From Paramacrobiotus metropolitanus (taxonomy: Eukaryota > Tardigrada > Eutardigrada > Parachela > Macrobiotidae): a stretch of 64,000 nt of DNA. The stretch spans positions 1 through 64,000 of the forward strand of contig NW_026570229.1 in NCBI RefSeq assembly GCF_019649055.1, written 5' to 3'. Below the pieces are notes generated by a model. The model was given only the letters and a program-made list of their open reading frames with translations, searched no databases and was not told where the DNA came from. A program made the position numbers and the translations under genes. The first letter of the stretch is position 1. The number at the start of each line of letters is the position of its first letter. Positions 1 to 11,507 of this stretch are shown here, one piece after another.

Positions 1-2855
1 TCTCATATGCTTAATTAATTCATACGGATCAGTAATATTCATGATAAATAAATGCCTGTACCTGCCAATCTGGCTTATTACTTCAATCCTTCAAGCAAAA
101 TGCTAGTTTTCTCAGTCACCTAATTCCAAGTCATTAAACCACTTAATGAAACTATCCGCATAGTTATCAACTGTATCTTCGTCGAAAAATTCTTGCCGTC
201 ATTTCCCTACGTATATCTGCCGGAGACGTCGCAATATTAAAATGTTCAAGAATTTCTTTCTTATAAAATTTTCCCAATCGCGATTTGGTTTATCGCAGTA
301 AACCTTGAAACCATAATGCGTTACCTTTCAATGCCGACAACTTGCCTGCACGTATCGTTGTCGCTCCATCCGTTCGACAATCGACACTGATCAACTTGCG
401 TGAGCCAATGTTCAATCGAACCTGACTTCCGCTTACCTTCGTACGGTTGTAATTTCATCACATTACTCGGCTTGCTGGAGTTTGCATTCTTCATCGCTTC
501 CGCCATGATTTTGATCACACCAAGCCAATCTGGATTCGCATTCTGCTGTGCAGCCAAACCACCTGCCGGCGCTGCATTCACGTCTTCCATGTCGACATTA
601 CCGTCATCATCGATACCGTTATTTACCGGTATTTCCACATTAATCAAGGGGACATGCCCTACATTAACCGCCTGCGTATGCCGCCTATCTTGCGACTGAT
701 GCCTAACACGAGATGCTGCCGAACGAGGCTGATCTGATCTCGGTTCGTTTAACTGACCACTGTCATTACGCGAAGTTGAGGGAACTCGGAGAGAGTTTTC
801 ACCCCCGCAAACTTGATTGCTGCTGCTACCGCCTAAATTTCCTGCGTGAAACTGACTACTTCCGCTAGCATAATTATTCACGTTACCGCTCGGTACAAAA
901 CTCTGAGACTGACCTGACGTCTGCGCAATATTACTGTGAGCCGGTGGCTGATTAAAAGCCAAATTACCCGTACCTACGCGAACTTCAGGTTCAAAATTCC
1001 ACTCTCTTTCATGCGAAATCTGATTACCTTTCAATTCTTCTGCTTCAACTCGCAATTTTTCCATACGCTGCAATAAATCAAGAATTTCAGAATCTTTACC
1101 GTCAATTCTGACACCAACTGAATGAATTAATTTCTCTTTCTCCTCAAGCGTTGCATTAAGCTTACGTTCTCTACTCAAAGCTGATTTCAAATCTTTTTCC
1201 GCAACAATTTTCGCATTACATTCCAATTTACAATTAACTTTCAACTGCTCAATTTCCAAAAGCAATTTCTTCTCATTTTCCTTGAAAATCGCTAAAGCCT
1301 GCAAATTACTCGAACCAAGCGATTTCGACGCTTCTGCCTTAATTTTCTGCAACTGTTCATTTACTGACCGCAACTGAGCACTGAGCTCCTGATTTTCCAA
1401 AATTAACTTCGACGACTAAGAATCTTCCTCCTCAAGATCGCGAATACGTTTTTCATTCACTTGACACTTATTCGAAAGTGCACGAACATTTTTCTCATGT
1501 TCTGCATTACTTGCCTGAACTGCCGTTAAATGCTGCCTTAAAGCCGAAATATCACTGTGCAGTTTATTTTTCAGTTTATCGTCTTTAGACAAAATTTCAT
1601 TCAACCGATTAATCTCATCGCTATTTTGCAATTGCCTAAGGCACAATGCAACATAATTTTTGGTACACCGAATCATAGTACCCAATGAATCACAAGTGAC
1701 TGCTAATGCCTCTTGCTCCGATTTTGAAGCTTTCAACTTAGCGTCCACCTCACTTACTTCTTGCGCAAATTCCTGATTTAAAGGATCAAAATCATTTTCA
1801 AAAATGAAATGCCGCAAATCTGACTGAAGAGGATGCAAAAGATTATTCGCATTTTCATCGAAAGGAATATCTTCATCCGACAATGACTTTTCACAATTAA
1901 ACGCCGTATTATTTTCATCGTCTGAATTTTCAGAAAAAGGAGTTCCTTCTCTCATCGTAATATTACCAAGGAAATTACTGCCAACCGTATTATTATTCTG
2001 ATCATTGCTCATAGCGATCACGCGTTCCTCGCTAACTTGAGCCGCTGCACTACGTTCTCTCGCCATATTGGACGGAGTTACAAAATTCCCTACCGCTGCT
2101 GAATTCAAGTTTTCAACCGCATTTCCAACTACTTCTGCATTCTGCACATTTACCGACTGCCCTACTGAGTGTGGAATTACCAGTTGCGACATCACCGATC
2201 TCCTCGGATCCACCACTTGATCTGGATTTACCACTGACGGAGTTACCTGTTTCCCAGGATTAACCGTACCGACTGACTGACTTGAAATCAACTGCATACT
2301 GGACAGAGTCATGCCATTTTTCTGTGCACTCGAAGCCGAACTATTTTCCAAGTCCAACAACGACTCACTTACCGCATTCCCAGAATTCTCAATAATTACC
2401 GAGGCGTTTAACGGCCCATCTGACATAACTATGGTATCCCGAGATTTCTTACCAGTACCTGACTCCTTTCTTTGCTGAACTTCTGCCTCGTACGCAGTGA
2501 CATTCAAGGTCGCCCATTCCATTGCTGCTTTAAACTCTGCTTCTGACATATTCAAATAAGCTGACGGGATCGACCGTTCGTGCGAGAACCAAGTGCTATA
2601 GTAACTCGGAGCTCTTACCAACGTTGAATTTTTGTCTTCCCAGTCAACCCATTGTTGACTGCAGTATGCGCTCTTTTTCTCCGGAGGTTCTAACCCTACT
2701 GCCCTATACATTAAGCCAAGGGGAACTTTCTTCGGAAACTGAAAACGAGTATCGAACCCGCTTTCAACCGCTTTCGACTGCAATCTATCTGATTCAACTT
2801 TTCTCAATGGCCAAAAGCCATCTCGTTTCACAGTTAGTTCTGCTGATTCTGACAT
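1..2855 (-). pseudogene. gag: Gag-like protein with long coiled-coil N-terminal part, one in-frame TAG, then frameshifts
   Basis: From 2855 to 1416 there is a 479-codon frame, and from 1400 to 321 another 359 codons. They share the same frame and are separated by a single TAG at 1416-1418; the second block begins at TTG, not ATG, so it is one reading frame of about 845 codons with one stop. The N-terminal third is Trp- and Tyr-rich, then Ser/Asn-rich. Either side of the TAG is heptad-like, Leu/Glu/Lys-rich sequence typical of a coiled coil. A Gln/Ser/Asn-rich linker follows, then a retrotransposon Gag segment (LQPYEGKRKSGSIEHWL and onward). From 320 to 1 the Gag homology continues in shifted frames with several breaks. 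In the family, Gag forms the cytoplasmic particle around the RNA. The unusually long N-terminal extension is the odd feature. Confidence 0.75.
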
Positions 2856-3083
2856 TTTGTTTGCAATGCAACCGCGACTAACCTTACCAATTACAACTGG
2901 ATTCAGAAAGTGAAAGTTACACTGTTCCCGTTGATTGACGAATCAACCAACTCGTATGACCCACGGCTCTTGACAGAGATACACGTACGCTACTCAAAGC
3001 TGTGACTCCTGACAACACCGTTTCGTTAGGACGACGCTGACTCAATACCAACTTCAGCGGAACCGAAACAACACGTCCGAAAA

Positions 3084-3181
3084 TCTCGTTGTTACAGCAC
3101 GCACTCAAGCATGCGTAACCAACTCGTATTTATCTCGTTGCTACAACACGCACTCAAGCATGTGTAAACAACTCGTATTTA
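3084..3181. repeat. two tandem copies of a 49-bp unit in the retroelement leader
   Basis: The block beginning tctcgttgttacag at 3084 recurs at 3133 with a few differences. It sits in the roughly 1-kb untranslated stretch between the Gag frame and the primer-binding site. That stretch has no reading frame I can support and is presumably the packaged RNA leader of the element. Confidence 0.7.
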
Positions 3182-3879
3182 CAGCTGACCTTTAAGGTTT
3201 CAACTGCGAATCGTATTTAACCGCTAGTTACAACACCGTGACTGATTTCCAGTTAACAGTGACACTGCGTTTCACAACAAGAGACAGCTGTATCTGCTCT
3301 GTTGATTACCGAAAATTTTCAAAAATCGTAGTACGATGGCTACTCCGCTAACTCGGATATGCCATATTTACAAAAATTCAACATTTTTACAAAGATTCAA
3401 TATTAAAGAACGGCTAAAAATACACTGCGAATTTTCGCACGTTTGACTTACAAATCCACTCAGCTAATCCTGTTGGTTCTGCCGTTCAAATTCACGTAGT
3501 CTTTCTGGCTTGCCCGGTTCAGAAGAGAAAATAAATTGAAAGGAAATTTTGACCTCGAATGGTCTTACGGTGCTTTTTCAATCATAGACACGTAAAGTGC
3601 CGCATACACGAACAGTTTTCAAGTGCCTATACTGTTCTCAGTCCGTATTGTCACCCAAAATATATATCGCTAAGTGCGAATCAATCTATACATCAATCAA
3701 ACCGGGGGACTCGGTTACCCTAGGTCAGAACTGGAACGCAGACCTCCTGCACCACACTAGTGGCTCCTAACGGACTTTCTTAAATGTGGGCTCTCTCGAG
3801 TTGACCACCAACCATCCTGCACCATCAATTTAATTGTGCTATCAAATTAAATTAAACTTTCTGCTCCATCGGGAAAGTT

Positions 3880-3898
3880 TGAACCACGGTGGGCGCCA
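3880..3898 (-). promoter_or_regulatory. primer-binding site next to the LTR
   Basis: On the minus strand the sequence directly inside the LTR boundary begins TGGCGCCCACCGTGG. TGG plus the complement of a tRNA 3' end is the usual start of an LTR-retroelement primer site, and TGGCGCC is a common one. Its position exactly at the inner LTR edge supports the call. The priming tRNA cannot be named here. Confidence 0.65.
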
Positions 3899-4888
3899 TG
3901 TCGTGCATATAATTGAAATGTAAATTAAAGACGTTGTGCGGTGGAAATATGCACTTCCCGGACCACGACCAGTCGGAGGAATAGAGCGACTCTTAATCTC
4001 AACTTCTTATGTATTTCATGGAGCGAAAGGTTAAGGATGTTGATGTACAAGTATGAGATGATATGCAGGGATGAAGAAGAGGATCCGGAACTCGAAAGCC
4101 TGCTGAAAGAGAAGACACGAAAGGAAACACAAAGGATGCGTGAAGTTATACGTTACCTGTCCGACGCTAGATGGTAGCCGAAGCGTATGAGTATGACAAA
4201 TCCATCAACCTGGCGCTACAGGGCATGAAGATCGAAGAGACCGAGAGGTCACGGCAAACAAGTGGGATCAAGTGGGTAGCCTGTTACGTCACGAGACTAT
4301 CCGAAGATGATAATGCACGTCGACGAAGTAGAGGAATGACCCCTGACAATAGGTGAAAGGTCACCCAGAGGTCAGTTTGAACAGCCTCACTTGGAAAGAG
4401 AAGACCAGAGCAAAAGCCTGAAGTTAATCAGATCGAGTAACAAGACTCTACTTTTGTTGGGATTACAACTCTTGACATTTCTGTGGGCGACGAGCGCCTT
4501 ATATAGCCCTGGGCACTCGCAGGTGCTGGCTCTTCGTACGCGCAGGTACGGATCTGAGAACAATAGGGATTTAGAAACTAGCCAATAAAAGACATCTGAT
4601 GACACGTGGACCAATCTAACCGCTGCATCATTACACGTGGACTAATGAGAACATCAGGTCAACTAATACACTAGAACAATAGGTTGAGCTACGTCATCGA
4701 AGCGCGGTCACGTCGAAATGGCAAGTCGCGGTCAAAGTTCTCTGCTGGGGATTTCTAAGAAGTCGAAGTAGAGACTCGGGTTCAGGACTCGCGTAGAAGA
4801 TGTAGTAAAGCCTAAGCCTTAGTTGTAAGGGTAGAAGTAGTAAAGTAGTACCGATGTGTACTAAGGGACGCCAGTACACGTCACAACA
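3899..4888 (-). repeat. 5' LTR, about 990 bp
   Basis: On the minus strand the block starts TGTTGTGACGTG at 4888 and ends GCACGACA at 3899, giving TGT...ACA termini. The primer-binding site follows immediately. It holds a TATA box about 385 bp from its 5' end, so U3 is about 380 bp and R-U5 about 600 bp. Several short frames inside are chance. The outer limit rests on the TGT terminus alone because the partner LTR lies outside the window. Confidence 0.65.
4497..4508 (-). promoter_or_regulatory. TATA box in the LTR
   Basis: GGCTATATAAGG on the minus strand is a near-consensus TATA box flanked by GC-rich sequence, placed inside the LTR where U3 should end. It predicts a transcription start about 30 bp downstream, near 4470. 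Confidence 0.6.
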
Positions 4889-5239
4889 TATGTTCCTGTA
4901 ATGCGAAAATTTTTAACTAGAAGGTATACTTGCCGATGGTGTGTTTTTATGCATTTGAATTTTTGTCACATACTTTGCTGCTCTTTCACTACCTTTTTCT
5001 GTTTTGGTCTTAACTGTTGGGTGGTGATTTTACAAGATAGCTAAGAATACGGCCAAACTGTGTTCAGTACAAGTTGTCCCTACGAGTTGAGCATTTTGAT
5101 GCTCTCGTACTTCGGATTACGAAAGATGTCGAAAACGAAATTAGCTGGTTATTGGCTTATCACAAGTTATAAAGTAATAATTTCGGGAAACCTTACAGAA
5201 CTGCCACCAACGTTATCTGAGCATTAGCAGAAATTTTTG

Positions 5240-5757
5240 CAGGTTAAACCGAGAGTTATGGATTTTCGCCCAACAGACAGAAGGGGAGGGTGTTGGACAA
5301 ATGGGAAGATTTTTGCGGCTTCGACAAAGTGGTTGAGATTTTCGCCGGTTGAACATACGGTTACGGATTTTCGCCGGTTAGACACAAGTGTAGGGATTTT
5401 TGCCGGGTAAACGGAGAGTTGGGAATTTTTTCCAGATAGAGCGGGGAAGAGGTTTTCGCCGGTTAGACAGAGAGGTAGGCGTTTTCGCCAGTCAGACACA
5501 AGTGTAGGGACTTTCGCCGAGTAGACGGAGAGGTACGGATTTTCGCCGGTTAGACACAAGTGTAGGGATTTTTGCCGGGTAAACGGAGAGTTGGGAATTT
5601 TTTCCAGATAGAGCGGGGAAGAGGTTTTCGCCGGTTAGACAGAGAGGTAGGCGTTTTCGCCAGTCAGACACAAGTGTAGGGACTTTCGCCGAGTAGACGG
5701 AGAGGTACGGATTTTCGCCGGATAGAGAGGGATAGGGGTTTTCGCCGATTCGACAAC
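5240..5757. repeat. minisatellite with ~29-bp monomers and a 172-bp higher-order unit
   Basis: Monomers of 28-29 bp built on ttttcgccggttagacac repeat throughout. Variant monomers recur in fixed order: gacacaagtg at 5381 recurs at 5553, and flanking monomers follow the same order, giving two nearly identical 172-bp units of six monomers. The units then decay at both ends. A 111-codon minus-strand frame through the array is a product of the repeat; neither 29 nor 172 is a multiple of three, so there is no protein repeat to preserve. The stretch 4889-5239 before it holds nothing I recognise. Confidence 0.85.
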
Positions 5758-8285
5758 TTATTCAACCGTCCTCTAATCTTGACTACGGTTATAACTATTA
5801 TCTATCGATATATCATATATTTTCTCGCGGCGCACAGCCGCGATCAAACCAAAGAAACATGCGGCGGTTTGTAACCGAAAGCAAGGGTATCAAAACTGCA
5901 AACAGTGTACAGCAAAATGTTTGAGGGTGGAATTTTTGGCAGTTTTTTTCGATTCCCATTTCCACCATAAAATAATACTCCCATAAATAAAGCGCAACAC
6001 CATTATCAATCCCACTCAAATTACCAATTCTAAATCCCAGGTTTTATTCCTACACTGACCTAGAAACTGTGACTTGGACTGAGTATAGAGAAGTTTCAAG
6101 CAAAGAGAGGCTGTAACTCTATAACCAGATAGATAACTGCATTTTCACAAGCTTGCAGGAATTAAAAGAAAACTGCAATAATTGAATGCGGATGCAGTCT
6201 GGTCAATGAAAAGGCTCACTTTTTGGTCTGAACGAGAGCAGCTGGTATCCGCGTTGACTGGTTCAGTTGGCTGTGTCTAAGAGCAAAATGCGGGATCACC
6301 GATATGCATAAATTAGTGGCTGAAAATTCTTGAGACTCGTGACATTTGCAATAATTTTCTTTATTCAAGGAAATACCGTGGAATGTTCTTGATTTATTGG
6401 CTACATATAAATCGCTTTTCCAATCTTTAATTTTCTCGGCATGTGTGATGGATGAAATTGGATGGAAGCTGGTAAGTTTGCGTGATCCACTTAAGTTTTT
6501 TTAATATTTTGTCGTTTTGCAAGAGAATGCCACAAGGAAAGTCCAGATAACTTTCATCTGAAAGGGGATGAGCGGCTAGTTCATGCCTGGTGTACAGCGG
6601 CTCAGAATTCGCGTACTGGAAGGAGAACTCATTTTGACCCCATATAATCTAAAATTTTTTGCGTTTGCTCCAAGCGCAAAAACAAGCACATTACAATTGT
6701 CGGAATATGGCAGACCGCCAGCAACCGGTGTAATTGGTTGCTTCTCTGAATATTCGGAGCAACGGGGCATTGCAATACCATGCCCTACGATTATACGGTT
6801 CGACTTGCATTCTCTAAGACATTTATTTCTCTTGTACTACTGTAGTGACTTATAGCTGAAGTATGTCACATCAAGGTTTCTGTACTACCTAGTGACGTAG
6901 CGGTTACCCAAAGTATTGTAGAACCATTGGATACCATGGTACGATTTCTCGTTTCCGGAGGCATTTAGTTTGAAAATTATCATATTTGGACTACTGCGCA
7001 GTTATTTTTGACGGGGTTCTACGCCGATGTAGCTCATTTTCCGAAAGTAATGTAGCACCGGCTTGCTGTTTCACCGTAACATAATGCAATGCGATTTTGA
7101 TACTGTAGCCGGACTATCGAGTTCCGGTACTGTCACACTACCGAATAGCGGAAGTGATGTTGCACCGGGGTTTGTTGAGACAGTAATAATGGGTTGGGGA
7201 AGTACTGTTAATAAGTTCCTGCACCGGGTTCCGGGGAAACCATATAAAGCAGGTTGCGGTATCTGCCCAGTGGCCTTTTGCCTGGGCATTCAGTCGTGAG
7301 TTGCCCACTCGACTCGAATTTTTAGAAATTGCAATCCTCGACCGTTGCACTGCTGCTACTGGTTTCTTTGCCAGCTGAAATCAAAATAATTTTCTTAAAT
7401 GATGCGTTAAATTTATTAGAAAATTATGATACTTATTAGGGGTTTCACCCAGAGGCATGTGAAATAAAAGAAATCCAACGCCTTACAGCAGCAGCAAATG
7501 GCGCGCATGTATTCCAGAAGGGAATACTGTGCTGTTTGACTACATGAAAATTTTAATTCCATTTCTCGGAATGTTCTACATACATATTCCACATATTCTA
7601 TTCCGCCAAAAAAAGCGTTTGAGTTTTTACGCTGCAAAACGAAATTTTTGATGTTTGTTAGCACTAAAGAAAATTGGAAACGATTGCTTGAAAAAAAAAG
7701 TTGTCCCGTTAATTTGTAGTAGTTAATTGTTCAGTCCAAAACGCATCCTCTTTTTCGCGTTTACGTACCCTTGAATTAACTACGTTAAAATCGTCGTTAA
7801 TTTTGCCGTTAATCGCAGCGCCGTGCAAAACTCAACCAACTTATTTTTGAGCTCTTGCAATCTCATTAACCTATTACCGCGGTTACATGTACCGCAGTTA
7901 CATGTACAGTTATTGTACATGTGCCGGCACCCTACACTCAGAAACATTTTGTACAGTATCAACAGTACGTTACCGTAGCAGGCATAAGCGAAGTCGGTTG
8001 CGCTTAGCCAGTACCAGCAATCACCAGTTTGCACGTCGTGTATCACGGTGTATATAATGTGGTGAATGAAGTCAGACAATATGCCGTATGCGTGGCAGCA
8101 CCGCTGAAACTTTCTTCGAGTGCAGGGCGCCGGTACACCGCGTCTCCAAGTTTTTGTGCTATCCAGAAAGCATCACTAATAAAATTAATTATTGCACCGG
8201 GTACGGGAGGAGCTGCATCTAGTGAACGGCCGTTTAATTTTGCCGGCAGTCAGTCAAAATGGCACGACACTGCATAAGATTATAT
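5758..8285. other. no recognisable gene
   Basis: About 2.5 kb with only short frames on both strands and no codon-like signal I trust. It has small inverted motifs, for example clustered ACATGT palindromes at 7883-7925. No TIRs, LTR or coding homology were seen. Confidence 0.5.
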
Positions 8286-8495
8286 GAATCGTAAATGCGC
8301 TCGTACAACGTGCGCAAACCCCAGCGTTGGAAGTTTCTCCGAGTGCACTGCACCAGCACAGTAAGCAAAGTGGCAACGTCATTCTTCGCTTGAACGTCTC
8401 GTGTGCGGATCTAACTTTCTTGTTAGCGAAGAATAATATATCCGGGTAGAATTTCTTCTGTGTAACTAAGTGGTGACCTTTTGGTTTTCCCCATC

Positions 8496-9570
8496 ATGGG
8501 GGAAAACAGTAAAAGTTCGATCGTTACTTCCGAAATTCCAGTGTTGGATTTCTCCCAATCGATCGCCAAAATCAATCGATTTGTTACGAATTTTCTGACG
8601 TGTAAAAAGGCCGCAGATTATGTAGCTCTGACGACTGATGCCCGTGCTATATTGGAACTGACCGATTCCCTACAACAACTGCATAAAACCGCGCTGCTGG
8701 AAATCGAATCCCTTCACCGAACTCCGAAATATGTCTCGTCGAGCCCTTCGTACGCCACTGTGCCCTCTGGTGCACCGCCTTATCCCAAGAATGTACCAAA
8801 CAAGAACGTACTTGTCCTCAAACCGAAAGACCCGTCTGTGTCTACTCCGTCTCAGAAGACCTCACAGGAAATGACTGACTTTTGCAAGATTTTATCAACA
8901 ACGATTCCTACCGGAGCCCAAGGTGCCAATGTGACCAAAGTCCGACCGGGGTTTGGTAAGTCGGTTGTTCTTGAATTTAAAACTATGGAAGACGCAGTTA
9001 AAGGTGAACCGCTATTCAATGAGCATAGTGATGCGCTTGGAGTTAAAGTCGAAAAACCGAAAGCCCGTAAGCACCGTATGATAATTCGCAGAGTGCCTGT
9101 CGCTATGTCAGAGAATGACTTTCTGAATGAGTTGAAACTTAAAAACTTACGCGGTGATACCGAAATCAGGATTGTAAAAAAACACCAGCAACCGTCCTAA
9201 CCCGTTGACCTATGCCGTTGTCATTGATGTCGATGCCGAAACGCGTAATATTTTAATTTCTAAAAATCTGTGTTGGTAGGTTGGCACTCCTGTTCTATCA
9301 GCGATCATTTTATGTGCCTCAGTGTAAGAAATGCTGTGAATTTCATCATGTAGCAGCGAAGTGTGAAAAAAGACTCAGTGTGTGGTTATTGTGCGAAAAA
9401 CCATCTTTCAGCTGATTGTCCAGAAACAGACCCATCGTTTAAGTATCTATGTGCGAACTGTAAAGTGCCGGTTTGTCTGATGACAAAAACCCTCATGCGG
9501 CGTTTGCGTGGGAATACTGCAACGTGTACCAAAAATTGTTTAAGTCCAAAATGTTCTACAACAGTTCCGT
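8496..9570 (+). pseudogene. LINE ORF1-type nucleic-acid-binding protein, frameshifted
   Basis: Open from ATG 8496 (an alternative ATG lies at 8481, just after a stretch matching no family) to 9200, then continued in other frames. The first ~230 residues match the general plan of Jockey-type ORF1: a Ser/Pro-rich part, then an RRM-like stretch. After two indels come zinc knuckles: a C-x2-C-x4-H-x4-C at about 9322-9363, a second beginning CGYC at about 9384, and a third beginning CANC at about 9450 that is split by a shift. ORF1 proteins coat the element RNA. Downstream, the frame runs without a stop into the endonuclease, so the ORF1/ORF2 boundary is unclear. Confidence 0.65.
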
Positions 9571-9776
9571 AAAAACGTGCAACGTTACCGCAAAATTAAT
9601 TAATTTTTCTTGTGAAAATTTTAATTTTCCCAGTTCAGTAGTACTCGACGATGACCACAATAACTGTCACACCGTTCCAACGGACGAAGCAGATCTAATA
9701 TTTTCTGAGAACCAAAAATTTTCGACAGTAAACAGTACGGTTAATCAAGCGACAATAACAATCCGCCGTTCGAAAA

Positions 9777-11240
9777 AGTTTCATTCAGTAAAGATCCGGT
9801 ACTGTAACGCAAACAGCATTAACAATAACCTTGATCAGGTCAAACACTTTTGTTCTGAAGCGGATATAACCGCCATAACTGAAACTTGGGAAAAACATCC
9901 TGTAATGAAAAGGACACGCTTTTTGCTGATTTTAGTGCATATACAGTATTTCGCAAGCCCAGGGTAGGTGACCCTCATGGCGGGGTTGCAATTGTTATTC
10001 GAGAATGTTATAAACCGGTTCGTAGAACGGATCTTAAATTTTCTAATGTTGAAGCTCTCTTTGTCGAATCTAAACTTCTAGACCGGCTGTTTATTGTTTT
10101 ATACGCTCCACCAGATGAAAGCCAGCAAGTTGTACCCGAATTTATCGAACATCTGCGAAATAAGCTTTCTCGAAACATGTTAAGAAAAGTTGTAATAATC
10201 GGTGATTTTAACCTTCCAGGCATTGATTGGTGTAAAAAAACTGGGAAAAATAGGGCTAGTCGTGAATTGTTATCGGCGCTAAAAGAGTTTAGCTTAATGC
10301 AGATCATCAACTTTCCAACCAGAAAAGCCAACTGTCTCGACCTTTGTCTGATTAGCCGGAAGAGTACATTCGAGCCAGCAGTACCGATTAGTCCCCCTTC
10401 TCTGACAAATGACCACGCGGGTTTTGAATTTACCTTAACTACCAGAACATTCAAAAGAAAAGTCAGAACGTTTAAACGATAGATAATTAATAAGAACAAT
10501 ATCTTTAACTTTCAAAACCGTCTCTATGATACCGACTGGGTTGTAATGTTTCGGAACAAAAATGCAAGCGATCGCGCAGTTATTTTTGAAAAAAATTTTC
10601 TTGAAGCCGCTCATTTTTATTTTAACTACCGCAGCATAGTAGTTCGTCCAGGTTCAGTCAGATATCCCGTTAATATAAAAAAGCTGATGAGAGCTCGCGA
10701 TCGTGCTTTTAGAGTGTATCGACGGTCTGGCACATTGTTGAAGGACGCACTTAAGTTAAAATGGAAATTTGCTTCCAGTAAATGTGAACGTTTGGTAAAG
10801 AAATTTGAATTTTCTAAAATTTCTGATGTCGCTTACTCATATAAAAATAATCCAGTCAAATTTTGGAAATATGTAAAGTCAACATCTGACCGAGCCTACA
10901 TGCCGCCTTTGCAGTTACATGATGGACGCAGCACTGATACCGACCTTGAGAAAGCAAACGTTCTGAATATGCAGTATAAAAATGCACAGTCGATGTGTGA
11001 AACGCACTGTTTAAACGCCGGTGCTGACTTATTGTGTCAAAATGTGGATTTGTGGGAGATAACTGAACTGCTTGTGCTTGAGCAGTTAGCAAAACTGTCG
11101 CCTAAAACGTCTAGCGGAAAATTTACGATTACAAATTTGTTAATGATCACTGCGGGAAATTCGATCACCAAACCGCTCAAAATGATTTTCGAAGCCTCGC
11201 TAAATGAAGGAAAGTTTCCAACTGTTTGGAAACAGTTGGA
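9777..11240 (+). pseudogene. LINE ORF2: endonuclease domain plus start of reverse transcriptase
   Basis: The EEP endonuclease that nicks target DNA is recognisable by an N-terminal RYCNANSINNNLDQV block (about 9800), an ITETW motif with the catalytic Glu (about 9880), a GGVAIV block after a frameshift (about 9980), GDFNLPGIDW (about 10204) and the C-terminal LTNDHAGFE His-containing motif (about 10407). After stops near 10480 a linker runs 10546-11100 and ends in the RT-entry segment (LAKLSPKTSSGK, then FPTVWK at about 11216). The RT fingers and palm, with the catalytic Asp residues, are missing. Non-functional as read. Confidence 0.75.
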
Positions 11241-11266
11241 AACTGTTTCCAAACAGTTGGAAACTT
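11212..11266. repeat. 23-bp inverted duplication at the LINE breakpoint
   Basis: Left arm 11212-11234, starting aagtttccaactg, is LINE coding sequence. Right arm 11244-11266 is its exact reverse complement, with a 9-bp spacer. LINE homology ends here. A perfect inverted copy of the terminal coding sequence is the signature of a snap-back or template-switch repair event. Confidence 0.85.
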
Positions 11267-11356
11267 GAGGCAGCCATAAGTCGGCTGTCCGTGATGATCT
11301 CAGCGAGGGAGGGCGGTCAGATGAAGATCCTGTCTGTTGAGGAAATTCCGAAAAAT

Positions 11357-11426
11357 GGCGATGGAGCGGAATCGAACCGCTGGCTACCGAGTGAGATCCA
11401 CGTAGCACAGCCACTGTGCCATCGCC
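11357..11426 (-). other. tRNA-like sequence, possible SINE head or tRNA pseudogene
   Basis: The 70-nt minus-strand segment begins GGCGATG and ends CATCGCC, pairing as a 7-bp acceptor stem. It contains TGGCACAGTGG, matching the A box, and GGTTCGATTCC, matching the B box of the internal Pol III promoter, and a T stem AGCGG/CCGCT. The anticodon arm does not form a normal 5-bp stem with a 7-nt loop, so an intact tRNA is unlikely. A 24-bp tandem repeat lies just to the right (11438-11485). Confidence 0.5.
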
Positions 11427-11437
11427 GCTGTTGGCGA

Positions 11438-11507
11438 AGATCAAGATATTTGTGCTAAGAAAGATCAAGATATTTGTGCTAAGAAACCTAAGAAACCTAA
11501 GAATAAA
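11438..11507. repeat. 24-bp tandem duplication and short AACCTAAG repeats
   Basis: agatcaagatatttgtgcta occurs at 11438 and 11462, followed by repeats of aacctaag. Such simple tails often border SINEs and LINEs; the link to the neighbouring tRNA-like segment is inference. Confidence 0.7.

Larger units (their letters stand above)
1..4888 (-). mobile_element. Gypsy-type LTR retrotransposon, 5' part (runs off window start)
   Basis: Read on the minus strand this has the order of a Gypsy/Ty3-type element: an LTR of about 990 bp (3899-4888), a primer-binding site touching its inner edge, a leader of about 1 kb, then a long Gag reading frame continuing toward position 1. Protease, RT and integrase would lie beyond the window start and are not seen. 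The Gag C-terminal motifs are typical of the group. The second LTR is absent, so LTR divergence, and hence age, cannot be measured. Assignment to LTR retrotransposons is firm; placement in Gypsy rather than another Ty3-like lineage is inferred from the Gag. Confidence 0.8.
8290..11240 (+). mobile_element. CR1/Jockey-type non-LTR retrotransposon, 3'-truncated
   Basis: In order: a 5' untranslated stretch, an ORF1-type protein with CCHC zinc knuckles, an apurinic-like endonuclease (EEP), a linker, and the very start of the reverse transcriptase, where it stops at an inverted duplication (11212-11266). LINEs normally lose their 5' end by incomplete reverse transcription. Here the 5' half is present and the RT core and 3' end are missing, so the loss came from a later rearrangement. 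Both frames carry indels. Clade is inferred from motif style; the RT needed for firm placement is absent. Confidence 0.8.

Noticed and set aside
3941-4356. Two plus-strand frames with charged composition
   Set aside because: They lie inside the LTR on the strand opposite to the element, without coding context.
5224-5559. 111-codon minus-strand frame with LTGENP-like repeats resembling zinc-finger linkers
   Set aside because: It follows the 29-bp minisatellite, lacks Cys/His pairs, and the repeat length is not a multiple of three.
7071-7350. Overlapping open frames on both strands
   Set aside because: No strand shows better composition, no domain, no splice or promoter context.
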